Assembly (NCBI RefSeq): GCF_036227205.1
Contig: NZ_CP109442.1
Coordinates: 8,680,001-8,744,000, forward strand
Reading direction: 5' to 3'
DNA from: Amycolatopsis sp. NBC_01480
GTDB lineage: Bacteria; Actinomycetota; Actinomycetes; Mycobacteriales; Pseudonocardiaceae
DNA: 64,000 bases
Shown: in pieces, positions 11,201-25,100 of the stretch
How the letters are laid out: the number at the start of each line of letters is the position of its first letter
Position numbering within the stretch: position 1 is the first letter of the stretch
Translations under genes and position numbers: made by a program
Notes under the pieces: generated by a model
Database searches by the model: none
What the model was told of the DNA's origin: nothing
Seen by the model: only the letters and a program-made list of their open reading frames with translations

Positions 11201-14200
11201 CAGCGCGCCGAGTTCGAACAGCTCGACGAGTTCCCGCAGCATCTCCCGGGTGCGATCCGGTCCCGCGTCGACCACGTCGAACGCCCGGTAGGTGATCCCG
11301 GGCAGCTCGGCGGCGTCACGGATGTCGGTCTTGCCCATCTCCAGGAACCGGCCGCCGGGCGCGAGCAGGCGCATCGACGCGTCGAGCAGCTCGCCGGTCA
11401 GCGCGTTGAGGACCACGTCGATGCCCCCGCCGAAGGCCTCCTCGAACTCGGCGGTGCGCGAGGACGCGATGTGGTCGTCAGGGATCCCCATCCCACGCAG
11501 GGTGTCCCACTTGTTTTCGCCGGCCGTGGCGTAGACCTCGGCGCCGAAGTGCTTCGCCAGCTGGATCGCGGCCATGCCGACCCCGCCCGCGCCGGCGTGG
11601 ATCAGGATCGACTCGCCCGCGCGCAGCCCGGCCAGGTCCACCAGCGCGTAGTACGCGGTCAGGAACACCAGCGGCACCGACGCCGCCTCGTGGTCCGACC
11701 AGCCCTGCGGGACCACGGTCAGCATCCGCTCGTCGGCCACCGCGAGCAGGCCGATGCCGCCCGCGATCATGCCCATCACGCGGTCGCCGGGACGCACGTC
11801 CGTCGCGTCCGGGCCGACCTCGACGACCGTGCCCATGGCTTCGGCGCCGAGCGGGCCGGGCTCGCCGGGGTACATGCCGAGCGCGCTGAGGACGTCGCGG
11901 AAGTTGAGGCCGGCGGCCTGCACCTGCACCCGGACTTCGCGGCCGGTCAACGGTTCCGCGGCCGCCGTCACCGGCTTCAGCTCGAGATTGTCCAGACTGC
12001 CGCGACGGCTCGTGACCAGGTGCCACGGCTCGCCGCCGGCCGGGGGAACCAGCGCCGGACCGGAAGTGAGCGTGGCCAGGCGGGCGTGGAACACCTGCTC
12101 GCCACGCACCACGAGCTGCTGCTCGCCGGACGCGACCAGGCTCGGCACGATCGCCGGGTCGGCGGCCGGGTCGAGGTCGAGCAGCAGGAACCGTCCGGGG
12201 TTTTCGGCCTCGGCCGAGCGGATCAGGCCCCACACCGCGGCGGCCGCGAGGTCCGGCGCGTCCTCACCCGCGGCCGAGACGGCGCCCCGGGTGACGAACA
12301 CCAGCCGGGCGTCGGCGAACCGGGCCTCGGCCAGCCACTGCTGTACCAAGCCGAGCGTCCGGGCCGTCAGCTCGTGGACGTCCTCGGCGGTGGGAGCACC
12401 GGCGATCGGCACGAGGACGGCGTCGGGCACCTCGGTCAGCCCGGCGAACGCCGGAACCACAGGAGATCCTTGCGCCAGGCCGAATTCATCCGGTCCGAGG
12501 ACCGCGAAGGTGGCCGTTTCCCGGCCGGGGCCGGACTCGACCCAGTCGACGCGGAAGAGCGAGTCCAGCGCACCGGTGGCCGTGGTGGTCTCTCCGGTCG
12601 GGGCCGCGCGCAGCACCAGCGAGTCCACGGTGAGCACCGGTGCGCCTTCGACGTCGAAGGCGGCCAGGGTGATCGTGTCCTCGGCGATCTTGCCCAGCCG
12701 GACGCGGAGCTGCCCGGCGCCCTCGGCGTGCAGCGAAACCCCGTTCCAGGAGAACGGAAGCAGCCGCTCGTCCGCGCTGCCGAGGCCGGCGAAAGTCGTC
12801 GCGTGCAAGGCGGCGTCGAGCAGCGCCGGGTGCAGCCCGAACCGGTCGCCGTCGCCGGCCTCCTCGGGCAGTTCGACCTCGGCGAAGACCTCGTCGCCCT
12901 GGCTCCAGGCCGCGCGTAGGCCCTGGAACACCGGGCCGTAGGCGAAGCCCGACTCGCCGGCGGCCTGGTAGAAGCCGTCCAGCTCGACCGGGGTCGCCTG
13001 CTCGGGCGGCCAGACCGCGGTACCCGACGGCGCGACCGGCCCGCTGGCGATCAAAGTACCGGTCGCGTGCCGGGTCCAGGGCGCGTCGAGGACGGCGGCG
13101 GGACGGGTGTGGATGGTGATGGCCCGTCGTCCGGAGTCGTCCGGGCCGCCGACCGAAATCTGAAGCACCACCGCGTCTTCCGGGCCGAGCACCAGCGGCG
13201 CGGCCAGGGTCAGCTCTTCGACGCGGTCGCAGCCGGCCTGGTCGCCCGCGCGGATGGCCAGTTCCAGGAATCCGGTGCCGGGGAACAGCACGGTGTCGCC
13301 GACCGCGTGGTCGGCGAGCCAGGGGTGGGTCGCCACGGACAGCCGGCCGGTGAACAGCTCACCCTCGGTGCCGGCCAGCGCGACGGCCGCGCTCAGCAGC
13401 GGATGCGCCGCGGCGACCAGGCCGGCCGCGGTCACATCGCCGGTGTCCGCCGAAGCCGGCGGCCAGAGGTATTCGTGCTGGAAGGCGTAGGTGGGCAGGT
13501 CGATCCGGCGCGCGCCGGTCCCGGCGAAGAACGGCTTCCAGGCCACCTCGGCCCCGGCGACGTGCAGCCGGGCGAACGCCGTGAGCACCGCTTCGCCTTC
13601 CGGGCGATCCTTGCGCAGCAACGGAACGGCCACGACGTCGTCGGTCTCGTCGGCCAGTACCTCAAGCGTCAGCGCCGACAGGACACCACCGGGACCCAGC
13701 TCCACGAAGCCGTTGACGCCCGCGGCGCGCAGCGTCCGGACGCCGTCGGCGAACCGCACCGCTTCCCGCACGTGCCGGACCCAGTACCCGGGCGTGCGCA
13801 GGGCGTCGTCGGCGATCGCGCCGGTGAGGTTCGAAACCACCGGGATCTTCGGCGCCTCGAAGGTCAGGTTTGCGATCGCCCGGCCGAATTCGCCGAGCAG
13901 CGGGTCCATCAGCGGCGAGTGGAACGCGTGCGACGCCGCCAGCCGCTTGGTCTTGCGGCCCTGCGCCTCGAACACCGCCACCACCCGGCCGACGGCCTCG
14001 GCGGTACCGGAGATCACGACCGCCTCCGGGCCGTTGATCCCCGCGATGGAGACGTCTTCGCCGAGCAGCGGGGCGACCTCGTCCTCGCTCGCGCGCAGCG
14101 AAACCATCACGCCGCCCGCGGCCGCCTGCATCAAGCGGGCCCGCGCCGCGACCAACGCGCACGCGTCCGGCAGCGAGAACACACCCGCCACGTGCGCGGC

Positions 14201-16108
14201 GACGACCTCGCCGATCGAATGGCCCCCGACGTAAGCGGGCTCGATGCCCCACGACCGCGCCAGCCGGAACAACGCCACTTCGATGGTGAACAACGCGGGC
14301 TGCGCGAACTCGGTCTGGGTGACCGCGTCCTCGTCGTCACCCCACATGACCTCGCGCAGCGGACGGTCGAGCAACCCGTCGAACTCCGCGAAGATTTCGT
14401 CGAGGGCTTCAGCGAACGCCGTGGAATGCGAGTACAGCTCCCGGCCCATCCCGGCCCGCTGGCTGCCCTGTCCCGGGAACAGCACCGCGAGCGAACGCTC
14501 CTCGGCCACCCCGCGGACGACCTCGTCGCCGAGCAGCACGGCCCGGTGCTCGAAGGTCGAACGGCTCGTGGCCAGCGAATACCCGATGTCCAGCGAAGAA
14601 GCGGCCGGTTCCTTGTCTACAAAGGACTGCACCGAGGCCAGCTGGGCATCCAGCGCCGCCGCCGACCGGCCGGAAACCAGCCAGGGCACAACCGCCGGAG
14701 CCACGACCGGTTCGGCTTCCACGGGCTCGACGGCCGGGGCCTGCTCCACGATCACGTGGGCGTTGGTGCCGCTGACCCCGAACGACGAGACCCCGGCCCG
14801 GCGCGGGCGGTCCACCGCCGGCCAGGCGACCGGCTCGGTCACCAGCTCGACCGCGCCCTCGGTCCAGTCGACCTGCGAGGACGGGGTGCCCACGTGCAGC
14901 GTCTTCGGCACCACGCCTTCGCGCATCGCCAGCACCATCTTGATCACGCCGGCCACCCCGGCGGCGGCCTGGGTGTGGCCGAAGTTCGACTTCAGCGAGC
15001 CGAGCAGCAGCGGCCGCTCGCGATCCTGGCCGTAGGTCGCGAGCAGGGCCTGCGCCTCGATCGGGTCACCGAGCCGCGTGCCGGTGCCGTGCGCCTCGAC
15101 CACGTCGACGTCCCTTGTGGACAGTCCGGCGTCGGCCAGCGCGGCCCGGATCACCCGCTGCTGGGACGGACCGTTGGGCGCGGTCAGCCCGTTCGACGCG
15201 CCGTCGGAGTTCACCGCGCTGCCCCGCACCACGCCGAGCACCTGGTGCCCGTGGCGCCGGGCGTCGGAAAGCAGCTCCAGCACCAGCATCCCGACACCCT
15301 CGGACCAGCCCACGCCGTCCGCGTCGTCGGAGAAGGACTTGCACCGGCCGTCGACCGCGAGGCCCCGCTGCCGCGAGAACTCGACGAACACCTCCGGCGT
15401 CGACATCACCGCGACGCCGCCCGCGAGCGCCAGCGAGCACTCACCGCCGCGCAGCGCCTGGGCGGCCAGATGCATCGTGACCAGCGAAGACGAGCAGGCC
15501 GTGTCGACGGTGACGACCGGGCCTTCGAGGCCGAGGGTGTACGCGACCCGGCCGGAAGCGATGCTCGGCGCGCTGCCGTTGCCGCGGAAGCCGTCGAACT
15601 CCACGCCCTTGAGCGCCGAGCCGTAGTCGCTGTACATGACTCCCGCGAACACGCCGGTGCGGCTGCCCCGCAACGTCAGCGGGTCGATCCCGGCGCGTTC
15701 GATCGCCTCCCACGAGATCTCCAGCAGGAGCCGCTGCTGTGCGTCCGTGGCCAGGGCCTCGCGCGGGGAGATGCCGAAGAACTCCGGGTCGAATTCCCCC
15801 GCGCTGTGCAGGAATCCGCCGGAGCGCGTGTAGGAGGTGCCCGGGTGCTCGGGGTCCGGGTCGTAGACGCTCCCGACGTCCCAGCCGCGGTTGGCCGGGA
15901 AGTCGGTGATCGCGTCGACCCCGTCGGCCGCGGCCCGCCACAGGTCCTCCGGCGAGCCGACCCCACCCGGGTACCGGCAGCTCATCCCGACGATGGCGAT
16001 CGGCTCGTGGGCCCGCGACTCGAGTTCGTGGACCCGCTCGCGCGCGCCGCGGAGATCAGCGGTCACGCGTCGCAGATACTCGACGATCTTGTCCTGCTGG
16101 TCTTCCAC
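5231..16108 (-). CDS. Type I PKS (PKS2), two modules: KS-AT-DH-ER-KR-ACP and KS-AT-KR-ACP
   Basis: 3625 residues. GTG start at 16108 with GAGGA upstream, 64 bases after the PKS1 stop. The N-terminal docking helix ([13 protein letters not shown]) is of the type that receives chains from ends like that of PKS1. Module 4: KS Cys205; AT Ser631 (GHSIGE, HAFH: malonyl); DH His934, whose motif reads [10 protein letters not shown] with Asp where Gly is usual, but the LLDAALH Asp is kept; ER with [11 protein letters not shown] near residue 1500; KR with LDD (B-type) and Tyr1825; ACP Ser1992. It should give a saturated two-carbon unit. Module 5: KS Cys2222; AT Ser2668 (GHSQGE, YASH: methylmalonyl); KR with Trp3334, no LDD (it has PDD), and QPGY at Tyr3342, the pattern of A1-type KRs that give L-hydroxyls; ACP Ser3505 in GLNSV. 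The C-terminus ([14 protein letters not shown]) is a docking tail for PKS3. Confidence 0.96.
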   Translation of the reverse strand: MEDQQDKIVEYLRRVTADLRGARERVHELESRAHEPIAIVGMSCRYPGGVGSPEDLWRAAADGVDAITDFPANRGWDVGSVYDPDPEHPGTSYTRSGGFLHSAGEFDPEFFGISPREALATDAQQRLLLEISWEAIERAGIDPLTLRGSRTGVFAGVMYSDYGSALKGVEFDGFRGNGSAPSIASGRVAYTLGLEGPVVTVDTACSSSLVTMHLAAQALRGGECSLALAGGVAVMSTPEVFVEFSRQRGLAVDGRCKSFSDDADGVGWSEGVGMLVLELLSDARRHGHQVLGVVRGSAVNSDGASNGLTAPNGPSQQRVIRAALADAGLSTRDVDVVEAHGTGTRLGDPIEAQALLATYGQDRERPLLLGSLKSNFGHTQAAAGVAGVIKMVLAMREGVVPKTLHVGTPSSQVDWTEGAVELVTEPVAWPAVDRPRRAGVSSFGVSGTNAHVIVEQAPAVEPVEAEPVVAPAVVPWLVSGRSAAALDAQLASVQSFVDKEPAASSLDIGYSLATSRSTFEHRAVLLGDEVVRGVAEERSLAVLFPGQGSQRAGMGRELYSHSTAFAEALDEIFAEFDGLLDRPLREVMWGDDEDAVTQTEFAQPALFTIEVALFRLARSWGIEPAYVGGHSIGEVVAAHVAGVFSLPDACALVAARARLMQAAAGGVMVSLRASEDEVAPLLGEDVSIAGINGPEAVVISGTAEAVGRVVAVFEAQGRKTKRLAASHAFHSPLMDPLLGEFGRAIANLTFEAPKIPVVSNLTGAIADDALRTPGYWVRHVREAVRFADGVRTLRAAGVNGFVELGPGGVLSALTLEVLADETDDVVAVPLLRKDRPEGEAVLTAFARLHVAGAEVAWKPFFAGTGARRIDLPTYAFQHEYLWPPASADTGDVTAAGLVAAAHPLLSAAVALAGTEGELFTGRLSVATHPWLADHAVGDTVLFPGTGFLELAIRAGDQAGCDRVEELTLAAPLVLGPEDAVVLQISVGGPDDSGRRAITIHTRPAAVLDAPWTRHATGTLIASGPVAPSGTAVWPPEQATPVELDGFYQAAGESGFAYGPVFQGLRAAWSQGDEVFAEVELPEEAGDGDRFGLHPALLDAALHATTFAGLGSADERLLPFSWNGVSLHAEGAGQLRVRLGKIAEDTITLAAFDVEGAPVLTVDSLVLRAAPTGETTTATGALDSLFRVDWVESGPGRETATFAVLGPDEFGLAQGSPVVPAFAGLTEVPDAVLVPIAGAPTAEDVHELTARTLGLVQQWLAEARFADARLVFVTRGAVSAAGEDAPDLAAAAVWGLIRSAEAENPGRFLLLDLDPAADPAIVPSLVASGEQQLVVRGEQVFHARLATLTSGPALVPPAGGEPWHLVTSRRGSLDNLELKPVTAAAEPLTGREVRVQVQAAGLNFRDVLSALGMYPGEPGPLGAEAMGTVVEVGPDATDVRPGDRVMGMIAGGIGLLAVADERMLTVVPQGWSDHEAASVPLVFLTAYYALVDLAGLRAGESILIHAGAGGVGMAAIQLAKHFGAEVYATAGENKWDTLRGMGIPDDHIASSRTAEFEEAFGGGIDVVLNALTGELLDASMRLLAPGGRFLEMGKTDIRDAAELPGITYRAFDVVDAGPDRTREMLRELVELFELGALTPLPVTTWDVRRARDAFRHMSQAKHVGKIVLTMPRGWDAEGTVLITGGTGGLGSRLARHLVTEHGVRHLLLTSRRGPDSPGAPELRDELVSYGAEVTIAACDSSDGDAVAALLAGIPALRPLTAVIHTAGVLDDGLVESLTPERLDGVLRPKVDAAWHLHEATRGLPLAAFVVFSSVAGVMGSPGQGNYAAANAFLDSLAQQRKREGLPATSIAWGPWAQSSGMTAGLTDLDIRRMDNAGLPPVTAAQGLALFDAAVAADEPLVVAMRINARALRSQTDLQPLMRGLAGGARRTAAKTSSTGAASTFAAQLAGLAPAERLRFLVDLVRNDAAAVLGHSSSGSIDVRQGFRQHGFDSLTAVELRNRLTEITGLRLPSTLVFDYPTPAQLAEFLLGELVGTSEPEPPAAVTEPGGQAEDPVVIVGMSCRFPGGVQSPEDLWQLVDSGTDAISGFPTNRGWDLDQLASGGPGSSETREGGFLYDVADFDAEFFGIAPREALAMDPQQRLLLETTWQALESAGIAAHTLKGRPAGVFVGASHTHYTETLGSAAADLEGLILTGNTSSVMSGRLSYTLGLEGPSVTVDTACSSSLVALHMAVRSLRSGECAMALAGGVTVMATSDSFSEFARAGGLSPDGRCRAFSEEANGTGWSEGVGMLVLERLSVARSQGHEVLAVVRGAAMNSDGASNGLTAPNGPSQQRVIRAALADAGLSTADVDLVEAHGTGTKLGDPIEAQALLATYGQDRERPLRLGSLKSNLGHAQAASGVGGVIKTVLSLRAGVMPKTLHADEPTSHVDWAAGAVELLTEKTAWPELDRPRRAAVSSFGISGTNAHVILEQAPAVDEPTPRAETTGVLPWVLSAASEPALREQAARLRSFVDGGSGLVPVDVGWSLATTRSPLAHRAAVLGETRQEFLDGLAALASDGPSASVVVGKAGSESRPVFVFPGQGSQWWGMGRELLATSPVFDESVRACADALAPLVDWPVYDVVAGVGDAAILDRVDVVQPALFTIMVGLAAVWRAHGIEPAAVMGHSQGEIAAAYVAGALSLEDAARVVALRSQALLSLSGLGGMVSIAGSAERVAELLAPWGDDVSLAAVNGPSSVAVSGTPAALDAVLAECARQEVRARRIVVDYASHGPQVEAVREELLRVLGPIRPRASSVPFYSTVSGAKLDTAEVGAEYWYTNLRQTVQLERATRALLADGHDVFIEASPHPVLLGGVQETVESTGGDPGAVLGSLRRDEGGTRRFLTSLAEAHVHGVPVDWTAVFAAGEPRTVGLPTYAFQRRRFWADQAPAAPAGTAMDSEFWDLVRSGDVKSLAGELSLDDEFAALETVLPAISAWHARSEQRSTVDGWRYRVQWTPLTVGDARLSGTWLLAEPADTQLGDEVAAALTAAGAAVVRQVITADGRGLVAGQVKSALDGVTPAGIVSLLGLVEEPLADVPRGLAGTVSLVQALGDLEVDAPLWCVTRGAVAVGSDTVRPVQAALWGFGRVAALEHPSRWGGLIDLPEVLDGSAAARLATVLSGVDNEDQVALRPSGVFGRRLVHAPASSERSATRRPHGTVLITGGTGGLGARVARWVASNGADHVVLAGRRGPQAPGVEELRAELESEGAQVTVAACDVGDRIAVTELLSRIPAEFPLTAVFHAAGVPDDNPVDELTPDGLATVLRAKTAGAWNLHELTDDLETFVVFSSGAGIWGSGGQPGYAAANAYLDGLAELRAAEGIPATSVSWGSWAGIGMAAETGAQDEFRRAGVSAMDPDLAISALGRAIDDGETTLTVADVDWARFAPQFTALRPSPLLAALPEAATVADTPDAAEEPALKRRLLDLPNAERGRVLLEVVRAEVAAALGSAEAVPADRAFRELGLNSVVAVALRNRLTALTGLALPGALVFDYPTPQALSSHLLAEILPDGGGEPADDEETAVRQALAAIPISRLQQSGLLDMLLSLSGEGPNERSRESGPVPGGPGSIDDMDAASLLRLAAESTTN

Positions 16109-16172
16109 TGGCTTGTCCTCATCACGTCGTAGTCGCGGCAGGGAGTGAAGGGCCTCGGTCTCAGCGTCGGCC

Positions 16173-19100
16173 TCAGCCGAATTCTTCGTCGATGATCCCG
16201 AGCAGCTGGTCGAGCGACGCCGAAGCGATGTCTTCCTTGGGCGCCTGGGGATTCCCGGCCGGCGACGGTGCGGGGCGCCGCAGCCGGGCGATGATCTCTT
16301 CGAGCCGTTTCGCGACCGCTTCGTGCTCGGCGTCGTCCGTTTTCAGGGCCGTTTCGAGCCGGTCCAGCTCCTCCAGGGCCGAACCCGGCGGCCGGGCGCC
16401 GTCCTCGGGCAGCCGCGCCGAGATGTACGCGGCGACGGCCTCGGGCGACGGGTAGTCGAACACCAGGGTCGAGGGCAGCCGCAACCCGGTGGTGGCGTTG
16501 AGCTGGTTCCGCAGTTCGACCGAGGTCAGCGAGTCGAAGCCCAGGTCGCGGAAGTCCTTGGTGGCACCGATGGAAGCCGGTGACGAGTGGCCCAGCACCG
16601 CGGCCACCTCGGTGCGCACGAGGTCGAGCACGAACCGCGCCCGCTCGTCACCCTGAAGCCCGGCGACCCGCTGTGCTGCCGTCTCGCCCGTCTGAACCGC
16701 CGCCGCCCGGCGTACTGCCGGGACCAGGCCTTGCAGCATCGACGGCACCACACGCTGGGCCCTGAGCGCCGCCGTGTCGATGGCGGCCGGCACGACCAGG
16801 GGTTCGCCGGAGCCGACCGCGAGGTCGAAGAGCGCGAGCCCCTGCTCCACGGGCAGCGCGGCGACGCCGTCCCGGTCCAGGCGGGCCAGGTCGGTGCCGG
16901 ACAGGGTCGCGGTCATGCCGGTGTCCTGCGCCCACGGCCCCCACGCCAGGGACACCGCCGGCAGACCCTCGCTACGCCGTTGCCGGGCAAGGGAATCGAG
17001 GAACGTGTTGGCTGCCGCGTAGTTGCCCTGCCCCGGGCTGCCCAGCACGCCCGCGATCGACGAGTACAGCACGAAGGCGGCGAGATCGAGGTCCCGCGTG
17101 GCCTCGTGGAGGTTCCACGCCGCGTCGGCCTTCGGGCGCAGTGCGGCATCGATCCGGTCGGGGGTCAGCGCGCCGATCACCCCGTCGTCGAGCACTCCGG
17201 CGGTGTGCACGACCGCGGTCAGCGGGTGGTCGGCGGGGATGGCGCCGATCAGGGCGCGCACGGCCTCGGGATCCGCGACGTCGCAGGCGGCCACCGACGC
17301 GTCCGCACCCAGTTCGGCCAGCTCCGCCACGAACTTCTCCGCGTCCGGTGAGGCCGGGCCGGACCGGCTGGCCAGCAGCAGCCGCCGTACGTCGTGCTCG
17401 GTCACCAGGTGCCGGGCCAGCAGCCGGCCCAGCCCGCCGGTGCCGCCGGTGATCAGCACGGTGCCAGCGGGCGCCCAGCCGAGCGGCTGCGGTGCCATCG
17501 ACCGCCGTGCCAGGCGGGCGGTCAAGATCTCGTCACCGCGGATCGCCAGCTGCGGCTCGTCCGGGATCGTCAACGCCGTGCCGATGTCCCCCGACGGGTC
17601 GAGGTCCAGCAGCCCGAAGCGGTCCGGGTGCTCCGACTGCGCGGTGCGCACGAGGCCCCAGGCCACCGACGCCGCGAGGTCTTCGCCGCTCGTCGCGCCG
17701 CGGGTGACGAACACCAGCCGCGACGACCGTTCTTCGGCGAGCCAGCCCTGCAGCAGTTCAAGCGTGCGGGTGCTGAGCGCGTGCGCGGAGTCCACGGGGC
17801 GATCGCGGTCACCGGCGAGGCAGATCAGGACGACGTCGGGAACCTCGTCCAGCGCGGCGAAATCTTCGCTCACGGTGGCACCGCAAGCGCGCGCAACGCC
17901 GAACGGGTCCTCTCCCAGCAGGGCCACCGACTTCGGCCCGGCAGACTCGGTCGTCACGGGCGTCCAGTCCACTCCGAACACCGTGTCCCCGGCGACCGTG
18001 TCCGCCGCACGCAGCTGTGCGCCGGAGAAAGCCCGCGAGACCAGCGATTCGACGGTGACCACCGCAAGCCCGGCGGGATCGGTGATCGTGATCGACATGG
18101 TGTCCTCGCCGGTCGGCACCAACCGGACCCGCAGCGAGGCAGCGCCCGTGGCGTGCAGCGAGACGCCCTCCCAGGAGAACGGGACCGCGCCCGTGCCGTC
18201 ACGGTCGGCGTCCGGCAGCAGCCAGGGGTGCAACGCGGCGTCGAGCAGCGCCGGGTGGAGGCCGAACGAACCGGCGTCGGCCACGACGTGCTCCGGCAGG
18301 CTCACCTCGGCGAACATCTCGCTGTCCCGGCGCCAGACCGCCCGCAGGCCCTGGAATGCCGGTCCGTAGTCGAAGCCGAGACCGGCGAAGTCCTCGTAAC
18401 AGCCCTCGACCGGGACCGGTTCCGCCCCGGCCGGAGGCCATGCCGCGTCCTCGACCGGCGGAGCAACCGCCTCGCGAGAAAGGCTGCCCGAAGCGTGTCG
18501 CAGCCAAGACGCGTCGTCGGCACCGGCCGGCCGGGAGTCGATCAGGATCGCGCGCCCGCCGGTGTCGGTGGGCGCGCCCACCGAGACCCGCACCTGCACG
18601 GCGCCCTGGCCCGGGAAGACCAGCGGCGACTCCAGTGTCAGCTCTTCGATCCGCGCGCAGCCGACCTCGTCGCCCGCCCGGATCGCCAGCTCGGCGAAGG
18701 CCGTGCCGGGCAGCAAAGTCTTGCCCTGCACGACATGGTCGGCGAGCCACGGGTGAGTGCGGGTCGACAGGCGGCTGGTGAACACCACGCCCGCGTCGTC
18801 GGCCAGCGCGACAAAACCGTCCAGCAGCGGGTGGCCCACCGACGTGAGGCCGACCGACGCGGCGTCACCGGCCTCGGAAGCCGACGGGGCCGGCCAGTAG
18901 CGCTCGCGCTGGAACGGGTAGGTCGGCAGGCTGATGTTCGCCTCGGCTCCGGCGAACAACGACGTCCATTCGACGCCGACCCCGCTGACGTGCAATCGGG
19001 CCAGCGCGCGGAGCAGCGCCTCCTTTTCGCTGTGATCGCGGCGCAGCGCGGAAATCACCGTCACCTCGGCCGGATCGACGACGTCGAGCGCCAGGCCGGC

Positions 19101-22100
19101 GAGCACCCCGCCGGGACCGAGTTCCAAGATGGTGTCCGAGCCCGCGTCGGCCAGCGCGGTCACGCCATCGGCGAACCGGACCGCGTCGCGCACCTGCCGC
19201 ACCCAGTATTCGGGCGAGGACAATTCGGCGCCGGCCAGCTGCCCGGTCACCCCGGAAACGACCGGGATCCGCGGTTCCCCGAAGGACAGTCCGGCGATCG
19301 CCTCGGCGAACCCGGCCAGCATCGGTTCCATCAACGGCGAGTGGAAGGCATGGGAAACGGTCAGCCGCTTGGTCTTGTGGCCCAGGTCTTCGAGCTGCGC
19401 GGCTATGTCCGCCACCGCTTCCTCGGTGCCCGAGAGCACCACCGTCTCCGGGCCGTTCACCGCGGCGATCGACACCTCGGCTTCCTGACCCGCCAACAGG
19501 GGCAGCACCTCAGCCTCGGCCGCGCGGACGGACACCATCGCCCCCGCGCCGGTCGGAAGGGCCTGCATCAGCCGTGCGCGGGCCGTCACCAGGGCACAGG
19601 CGTCGGCCAGCGAAAGGACCCCGGCGACGTGCGCCGCCGCGACCTCACCGATCGAGTGCCCCGCGACCCGGGAAACCCGCACCGCCAGCGACTCCATCAA
19701 CCGGAACAGCGCCACCTCGATCGCGAACAACGCGGGCTGGGCGTAACCGGTCCGATCGAGCGCCTCGGCGTCGGTGCCCCAGACGATCTCGCGCAACGGC
19801 CGGTCCAGGCCCCGCTCCAGCTCGGCGGACACGGTGTCGAAGGCGTCCGCGAACGCGGCGAAGTGCTCGTACAGCTCGCGTCCCATGCCGAGCCGCTGGC
19901 TGCCCTGGCCGGAGAACACCACTGCCACCGAGCGTTCCGTGGCCAGGCCCGTCACCACGGCCGGTTCACCGTCCACTCCGGTCAGCAGCACCGCGCGGTG
20001 GTCGAACAGCGCGCGGCCGGTGACCAGCGAACGGCCCACGTCGGCCGCGGGGAGTCCGGGATTGAGCCGGGAGAACTCCTTCATCCGGTCGATCTGCTCG
20101 TTCAGCGCCATCTCGGACTTCGCCGAGAGCGGCCACGGCACGATGTCGACCGGTCCGGAGTCCTCGGCCTCCGCCGCAGTCGGCGGGGCCTGCTCGAGGA
20201 TCACGTGCGCATTGGTGCCACTGAGCCCGAACGAGGACACACCAGCGCGACGCGGGCGGTCCACCTCCGGCCACGGAGTCTGCTTGGTCAGCAACGAAAC
20301 CGCACCGGACGACCAGTCCACATGGGACGACGGCTCACTCACGTGCAAGGTCTGCGGCAACACCCCGTGGCGGATGGCCATCACCATCTTGATGACGCCC
20401 GCCACCCCGGCCGCGGCCTGCGTGTGGCCGATGTTCGACTTGATTCCGCCCAGCCACAGCGGAATCTCTCGATCCTGACCGTAGGTGGCCAGAATCGCTT
20501 GGGCCTCGATCGGGTCGCCCAGCACCGTGCCGGTCCCGTGCGCCTCGACCGCGTCAACGTCCGCAGTGGACAGACCCGCCCCAGCCAGCGCTTGCCGGAT
20601 CACCCGCTGCTGCGCCGGACCATTCGGTGCCGTCAAGCCGTTCGACGCGCCATCCTGGTTCACTGCCGAACCCCGCATCACCGCGAGGACCCGGTGCCCG
20701 TTGCGCTCCGCGTCGGACAACCGCTCGACGACCAGGACGCCCACGCCCTCAGCCCAGCCAGTGCCGTCCGCGTCGTCCGAGAAAGCCTTGCAACGACCGT
20801 CCGGAGCCAGCCCGCCCTGGCGGCTGAACCCGGCGAAACCGGTCGCCGTCGACATCACCGTCACGCCGCCGGCCAGTGCCAGCGAGCACTCACCAGACCG
20901 CAGAGCCTGCGCCGCCCAGTGCAGTGCCACCAGCGAAGACGAGCACGCGGTGTCCACAGTGACCGCCGGGCCTTCAAGACCGAAGGTGTAGGAGACCCGG
21001 CCGGACACCACACTCGCCGCCAGGCCCGTGGTGGCATGACCTTCCACGTCCTCGGGCGAGTTCTCCATCAGGCTCGCGTAGTCCTGGCCGTTGGTGCCGA
21101 CGAACACGCCGGTGGACGTCCCGCGCAGGCCGGCCGGGTCGATCCCGGCCCGCTCGACGGCCTCCCACGAAGTCTCCAGCAGCACGCGCTGCTGCGGGTC
21201 CATCGCCAGCGCCTCACGCGGCGAGATGCCGAAGAACCCGGCGTCGAATTCCGAGACGTCGTCGAGGAAACCGCCGTGGCCGGTCACGCTGGTGCCGCGG
21301 CCCTCACCGGCGAGCGCGGCCAGATCCCAGCCGCGGTCCGACGGGAAGACCGACATCGCGTCGCGGCCCTCGTCGACCAGCTGCCAGAGGTCTTCCGGCG
21401 AGCGCACGTTCCCGGGGAACCGGCAGCCCATCCCGACGATCGCGATCGGCTCGTCCGCCATCGCCTGCGTCCGGACCGTGACGCGCGTGTGCCGGTCATC
21501 GCCGACCAGCTCGCACAGCAGGTGCTCGGCCAGCGCCGCCGGGGTCGGAAAGTCGAAGACCACTGTGGACGTCAGCGCCAGGCCCGTGACCCCGGCCAGC
21601 TGATTGGCGACTTCGACCGCGGTCAGGGAGTCGAAACCGAGATCCCGGAAGGCCGTGTCGGCAGCGACCGCGGACGCCGAAGCGTGGCCGAGCACGGTCG
21701 CGGCGTGGGTGCGGACGAGCTCCAAGACCGTCCCGGCCCGGTCGGCTTCAGGCAGCCCGACCAACCGTTCACGCAGCTCGGCCCCAGCCGAGCCAGGAGC
21801 CTCGTCCGCCTCGAGCACACGGCGAGCGTCGGGCAGCTCCGAGAGCAACCGGCCCGGCCGCAGCCCGAGCAACGCGGTCAGCAGCATCGGATCGCGCAGA
21901 TCGGCGATCACCGCGGTCGCCGCCGATTCGGTGACGACCTGGCTGAGCGTGGCCGCCGCCAGGCCCGGTTCGAGCAGGGCCCCGCCCAGCCGCCGGGAGC
22001 GTTCCTCGACCCGTGCTTCGTCGGCCATGCCGCCACCGGCCCAGGCCGCCCAGGCGATCGAGGTGGCCACGAGCCCGTCGTCGTGGCGGCGCTGGGCGAT

Positions 22101-25100
22101 CGCGTCGAGCACCGCGTTCGCCGCCGCGTAGTTGCCCTGCCCCGGGCTGCCCACCGAGCCGGCGATGGACGAGAACAGCGCGAACACCTCGAGACCGAGG
22201 TCGCGGGTCAGCTCGTCGAGCACCAGCGCCGAGGTGACCTTCGCCCGGAACACGGCGTCGAAACGGTCCGGGGTCAGCGCGTCGAGCACTCCGTCGTCGA
22301 GGACGCCCGCGGTGTGCACCACTGCGGTCAGCGGGAGCTCGGCGGGAAGTCCGGCCAGCAGTTCCCGGACCGCGTCCCGGTCCGAGACGTCACACGCTTG
22401 AAGCGTGACCTGGGTGCCCAGGGCCGTCAGCTCGTCACGCAGGGCCTCGGCACCCGGCGCGTCCGCCCCCCGGCGGCTCGCGAGCAACAGGTGCGGGGCG
22501 CCCTTGGTGGCCAGGTCCCGGGCGACATGGGCGGCCAGCGCGCCGGAGCCACCGGTGATCAGCACCGTCCCGGTGGGACTCCAGGCCGTCACCTCGTCCA
22601 CGATCGGCGCGGGCAGCAGCCGGCGGCCGAAGACCCCGGAAGCCCGGACGGCGACCTGGTCTTCGGCGTTTTGGTCGAGAACCCCGGCGAACCGTCGTGC
22701 CGCACGCTCGTCCAGCAACTCGGGCAGGTCGATCACGCCGCCCCAGGAGCGCGGGTACTCCAACGCGGCCACGCGGCCCAGACCCCAGACACCGGCCTGT
22801 GAGACCGCCCGAAGCGGATCGGCGCGGCCGGTCGTGACGGCGCCGCGGGTCACCGCCCAGACCGGGGCCGTGACCTCCGCGTCGCCCAGCGCCTGCAGCA
22901 GTCCGGCGGTCGTGGCCGCAGCTGACTCGGTGAAAGCGAGCAGCGAGACCACTCCGGCCAGGCTGTGGGGAACCGAGTCCTGGAGTGCTTCGGTCAGGTC
23001 GGCCCGCTCCGTGCCATCGACGTCGAGCCGGACTGCGGCCGGGCCCATCGCTTCGATCACCGACGCGACCCAAGCGTCCTCGGCGAGCTTCCGCGGCACC
23101 ACGACGAGCCAGGCGCCCAGCGACACCGGCCCGAACGATTCTTCCAGCGGCAGCCAGGTTTCCCGGTACCGCAACGAGTCCATCTTGGACTTCTCCCGGC
23201 GCTTGCGGCGCCAGGCCGACAGCGCCGGCACGACCTCTTCCAGCGCGGTCCCGGTGACCCCGAGATCCCCGGCCAGCTCGTCGAGGTCCGAGCCCTCCAC
23301 CGCGGCCCAGAACCGGTCGTCGGTCCCGATGGCGGCGGAAACCGCACCGGCTTCCGGCCAGAACCGCTCACGCTGGAAGGCGTAGGTCGGCAGGTCCACG
23401 CAGTGCGCGCCCGAGCCGGTGAAGAACCCCGGCCAGTCCACGGGCGCGCCCAGCACATGCAGCCCGGCGAGCGCCGCGACGATCGAGTCCTCCTCACCGC
23501 GGTCCCGGCGCAGCGCCGGGATGACCACCGCATCGGCCGGCAGGCTCTGCCGGGCCATGGCGGACAGCGCGCCGTCCGGGCCCACTTCGAGGAAGCCCGC
23601 CGCACCCGCGTCACGCAGGGTCGTCACGGCGTCGGCGAAGCGCACGGTGTCGGCGGCGTGCCGAACCCAGTAGTCCGGCGAGCAGAGGAGTTCGGCGTCC
23701 GCGAGCGCGCCGGTCGCCGTCGAGACCACCGGAAGTGTGGGCGGACGCAGGTCGAGTCCTTCGACCACAGCCCGGAATTCGGCGAGCATCGGCGCCATCA
23801 GCGGCGAGTGGAAGGCGTGCGACACCGGAAGCCGTTTGGTCTTGCGGCCCTGGGCGCCGAAGGTGGCCGCGATCGCCGCGACGGCGTCTTCCGCGCCGGA
23901 AATCACCACGGCGTCCGGGCCGTTGACCGCCGCGATCGAGACCGTGTCCTCGTGGCCGGCCAGCAGCGGCCGGACCTCGGCTTCGCTCGCCTGCACCGAA
24001 ACCATCGAGCCCGAATCCGGCAGCGCCTGCATCAACCGGCCCCTGGCGACCACCAGCGTGGCGGCGTCGGCCAGCGAGAGGACCCCGGCCACGTGGGCGG
24101 CGGCGATCTCGCCGATCGAGTGACCGGCGACAAAACCGGGCCGGACCCCGAAGGATTCCAGGAGCCGGAACAGCGCGACCTCGACCGCGAACAGCGCGGG
24201 CTGAGCCCACCCGGTCTGGTCGAGCAGATCCTTCTCCTCACCCCACAAGACTTCGCGCAACGGACGGTCCAGCTGGGCGTCGACGTGCGCCGCGACCGCG
24301 TCGAAGGCCTCGGCGAACGCGGGGAACAGGGCGTGGAGTTCCTGGCCCATGCCGAGCCGCTGCGAGCCCTGGCCGGTGAACAGCACCGCGAGCGGACCAC
24401 CGGTGGCAGCCCCGCGGGCGATCTCGCGCACTCCGTCCCGCCCCGGGAGCAAGGCCGCCCGGTGGCCGAAGGTGGACCGGTTCGCGACGAGCGAGTAGCC
24501 GATGTCCAGCGCGGTCAGGCCCGGATTGGCCTCGGCGAACGAGGTCAGCCGGTCGATCTGGGCGGCCAGCGCCGCCTCGGTCTTGGCCGACACCAGCCAC
24601 GGCGCCAGCCGCGGTTTCGCGGGCACCCGCTCGCGCTCGGGCGGCTCCTCCAGGATCACGTGCGCGTTGGTCCCGCTGATCCCGAACGACGAGATCCCCG
24701 CACGGCGCGGTCCGTCGCCCACCCAGGCCACGGGCTCGTCGAGCAGGGTGATCGAGCCGGCCGACCAGTCCACCTGGGACGAGGGGGTGCCGACGTTCAG
24801 GCTGCGCGGGAGTTCACCGTGGCGCATCGCCATGATCATCTTGATCACGCCCGCGACCCCGCCGGCCGCCTGCGTGTGGCCGAAGTTGGACTTGATCGAC
24901 CCGAGCCACAGCGGACGATCGCGATCCTGCCCGTAGGTCGCGAGCAGCGCTTCCGCCTCGATGGGGTCACCGAGCGCGGTTCCGGTGCCGTGCGCCTCCA
25001 CGGCGTCCACTTCGGACGGTGACAGGCCGGCACCCTGGAGCGCGGCCATGATCACCCGCTGCTGCGAGGAGCCGTTCGGCGCAGTGAGGCCGTTCGACGT

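Noticed and set aside
16109..16172. Promoter between PKS1 and PKS2
   Set aside because: 64 bases with a ribosome site but no visible promoter or terminator; cotranscription is simpler.
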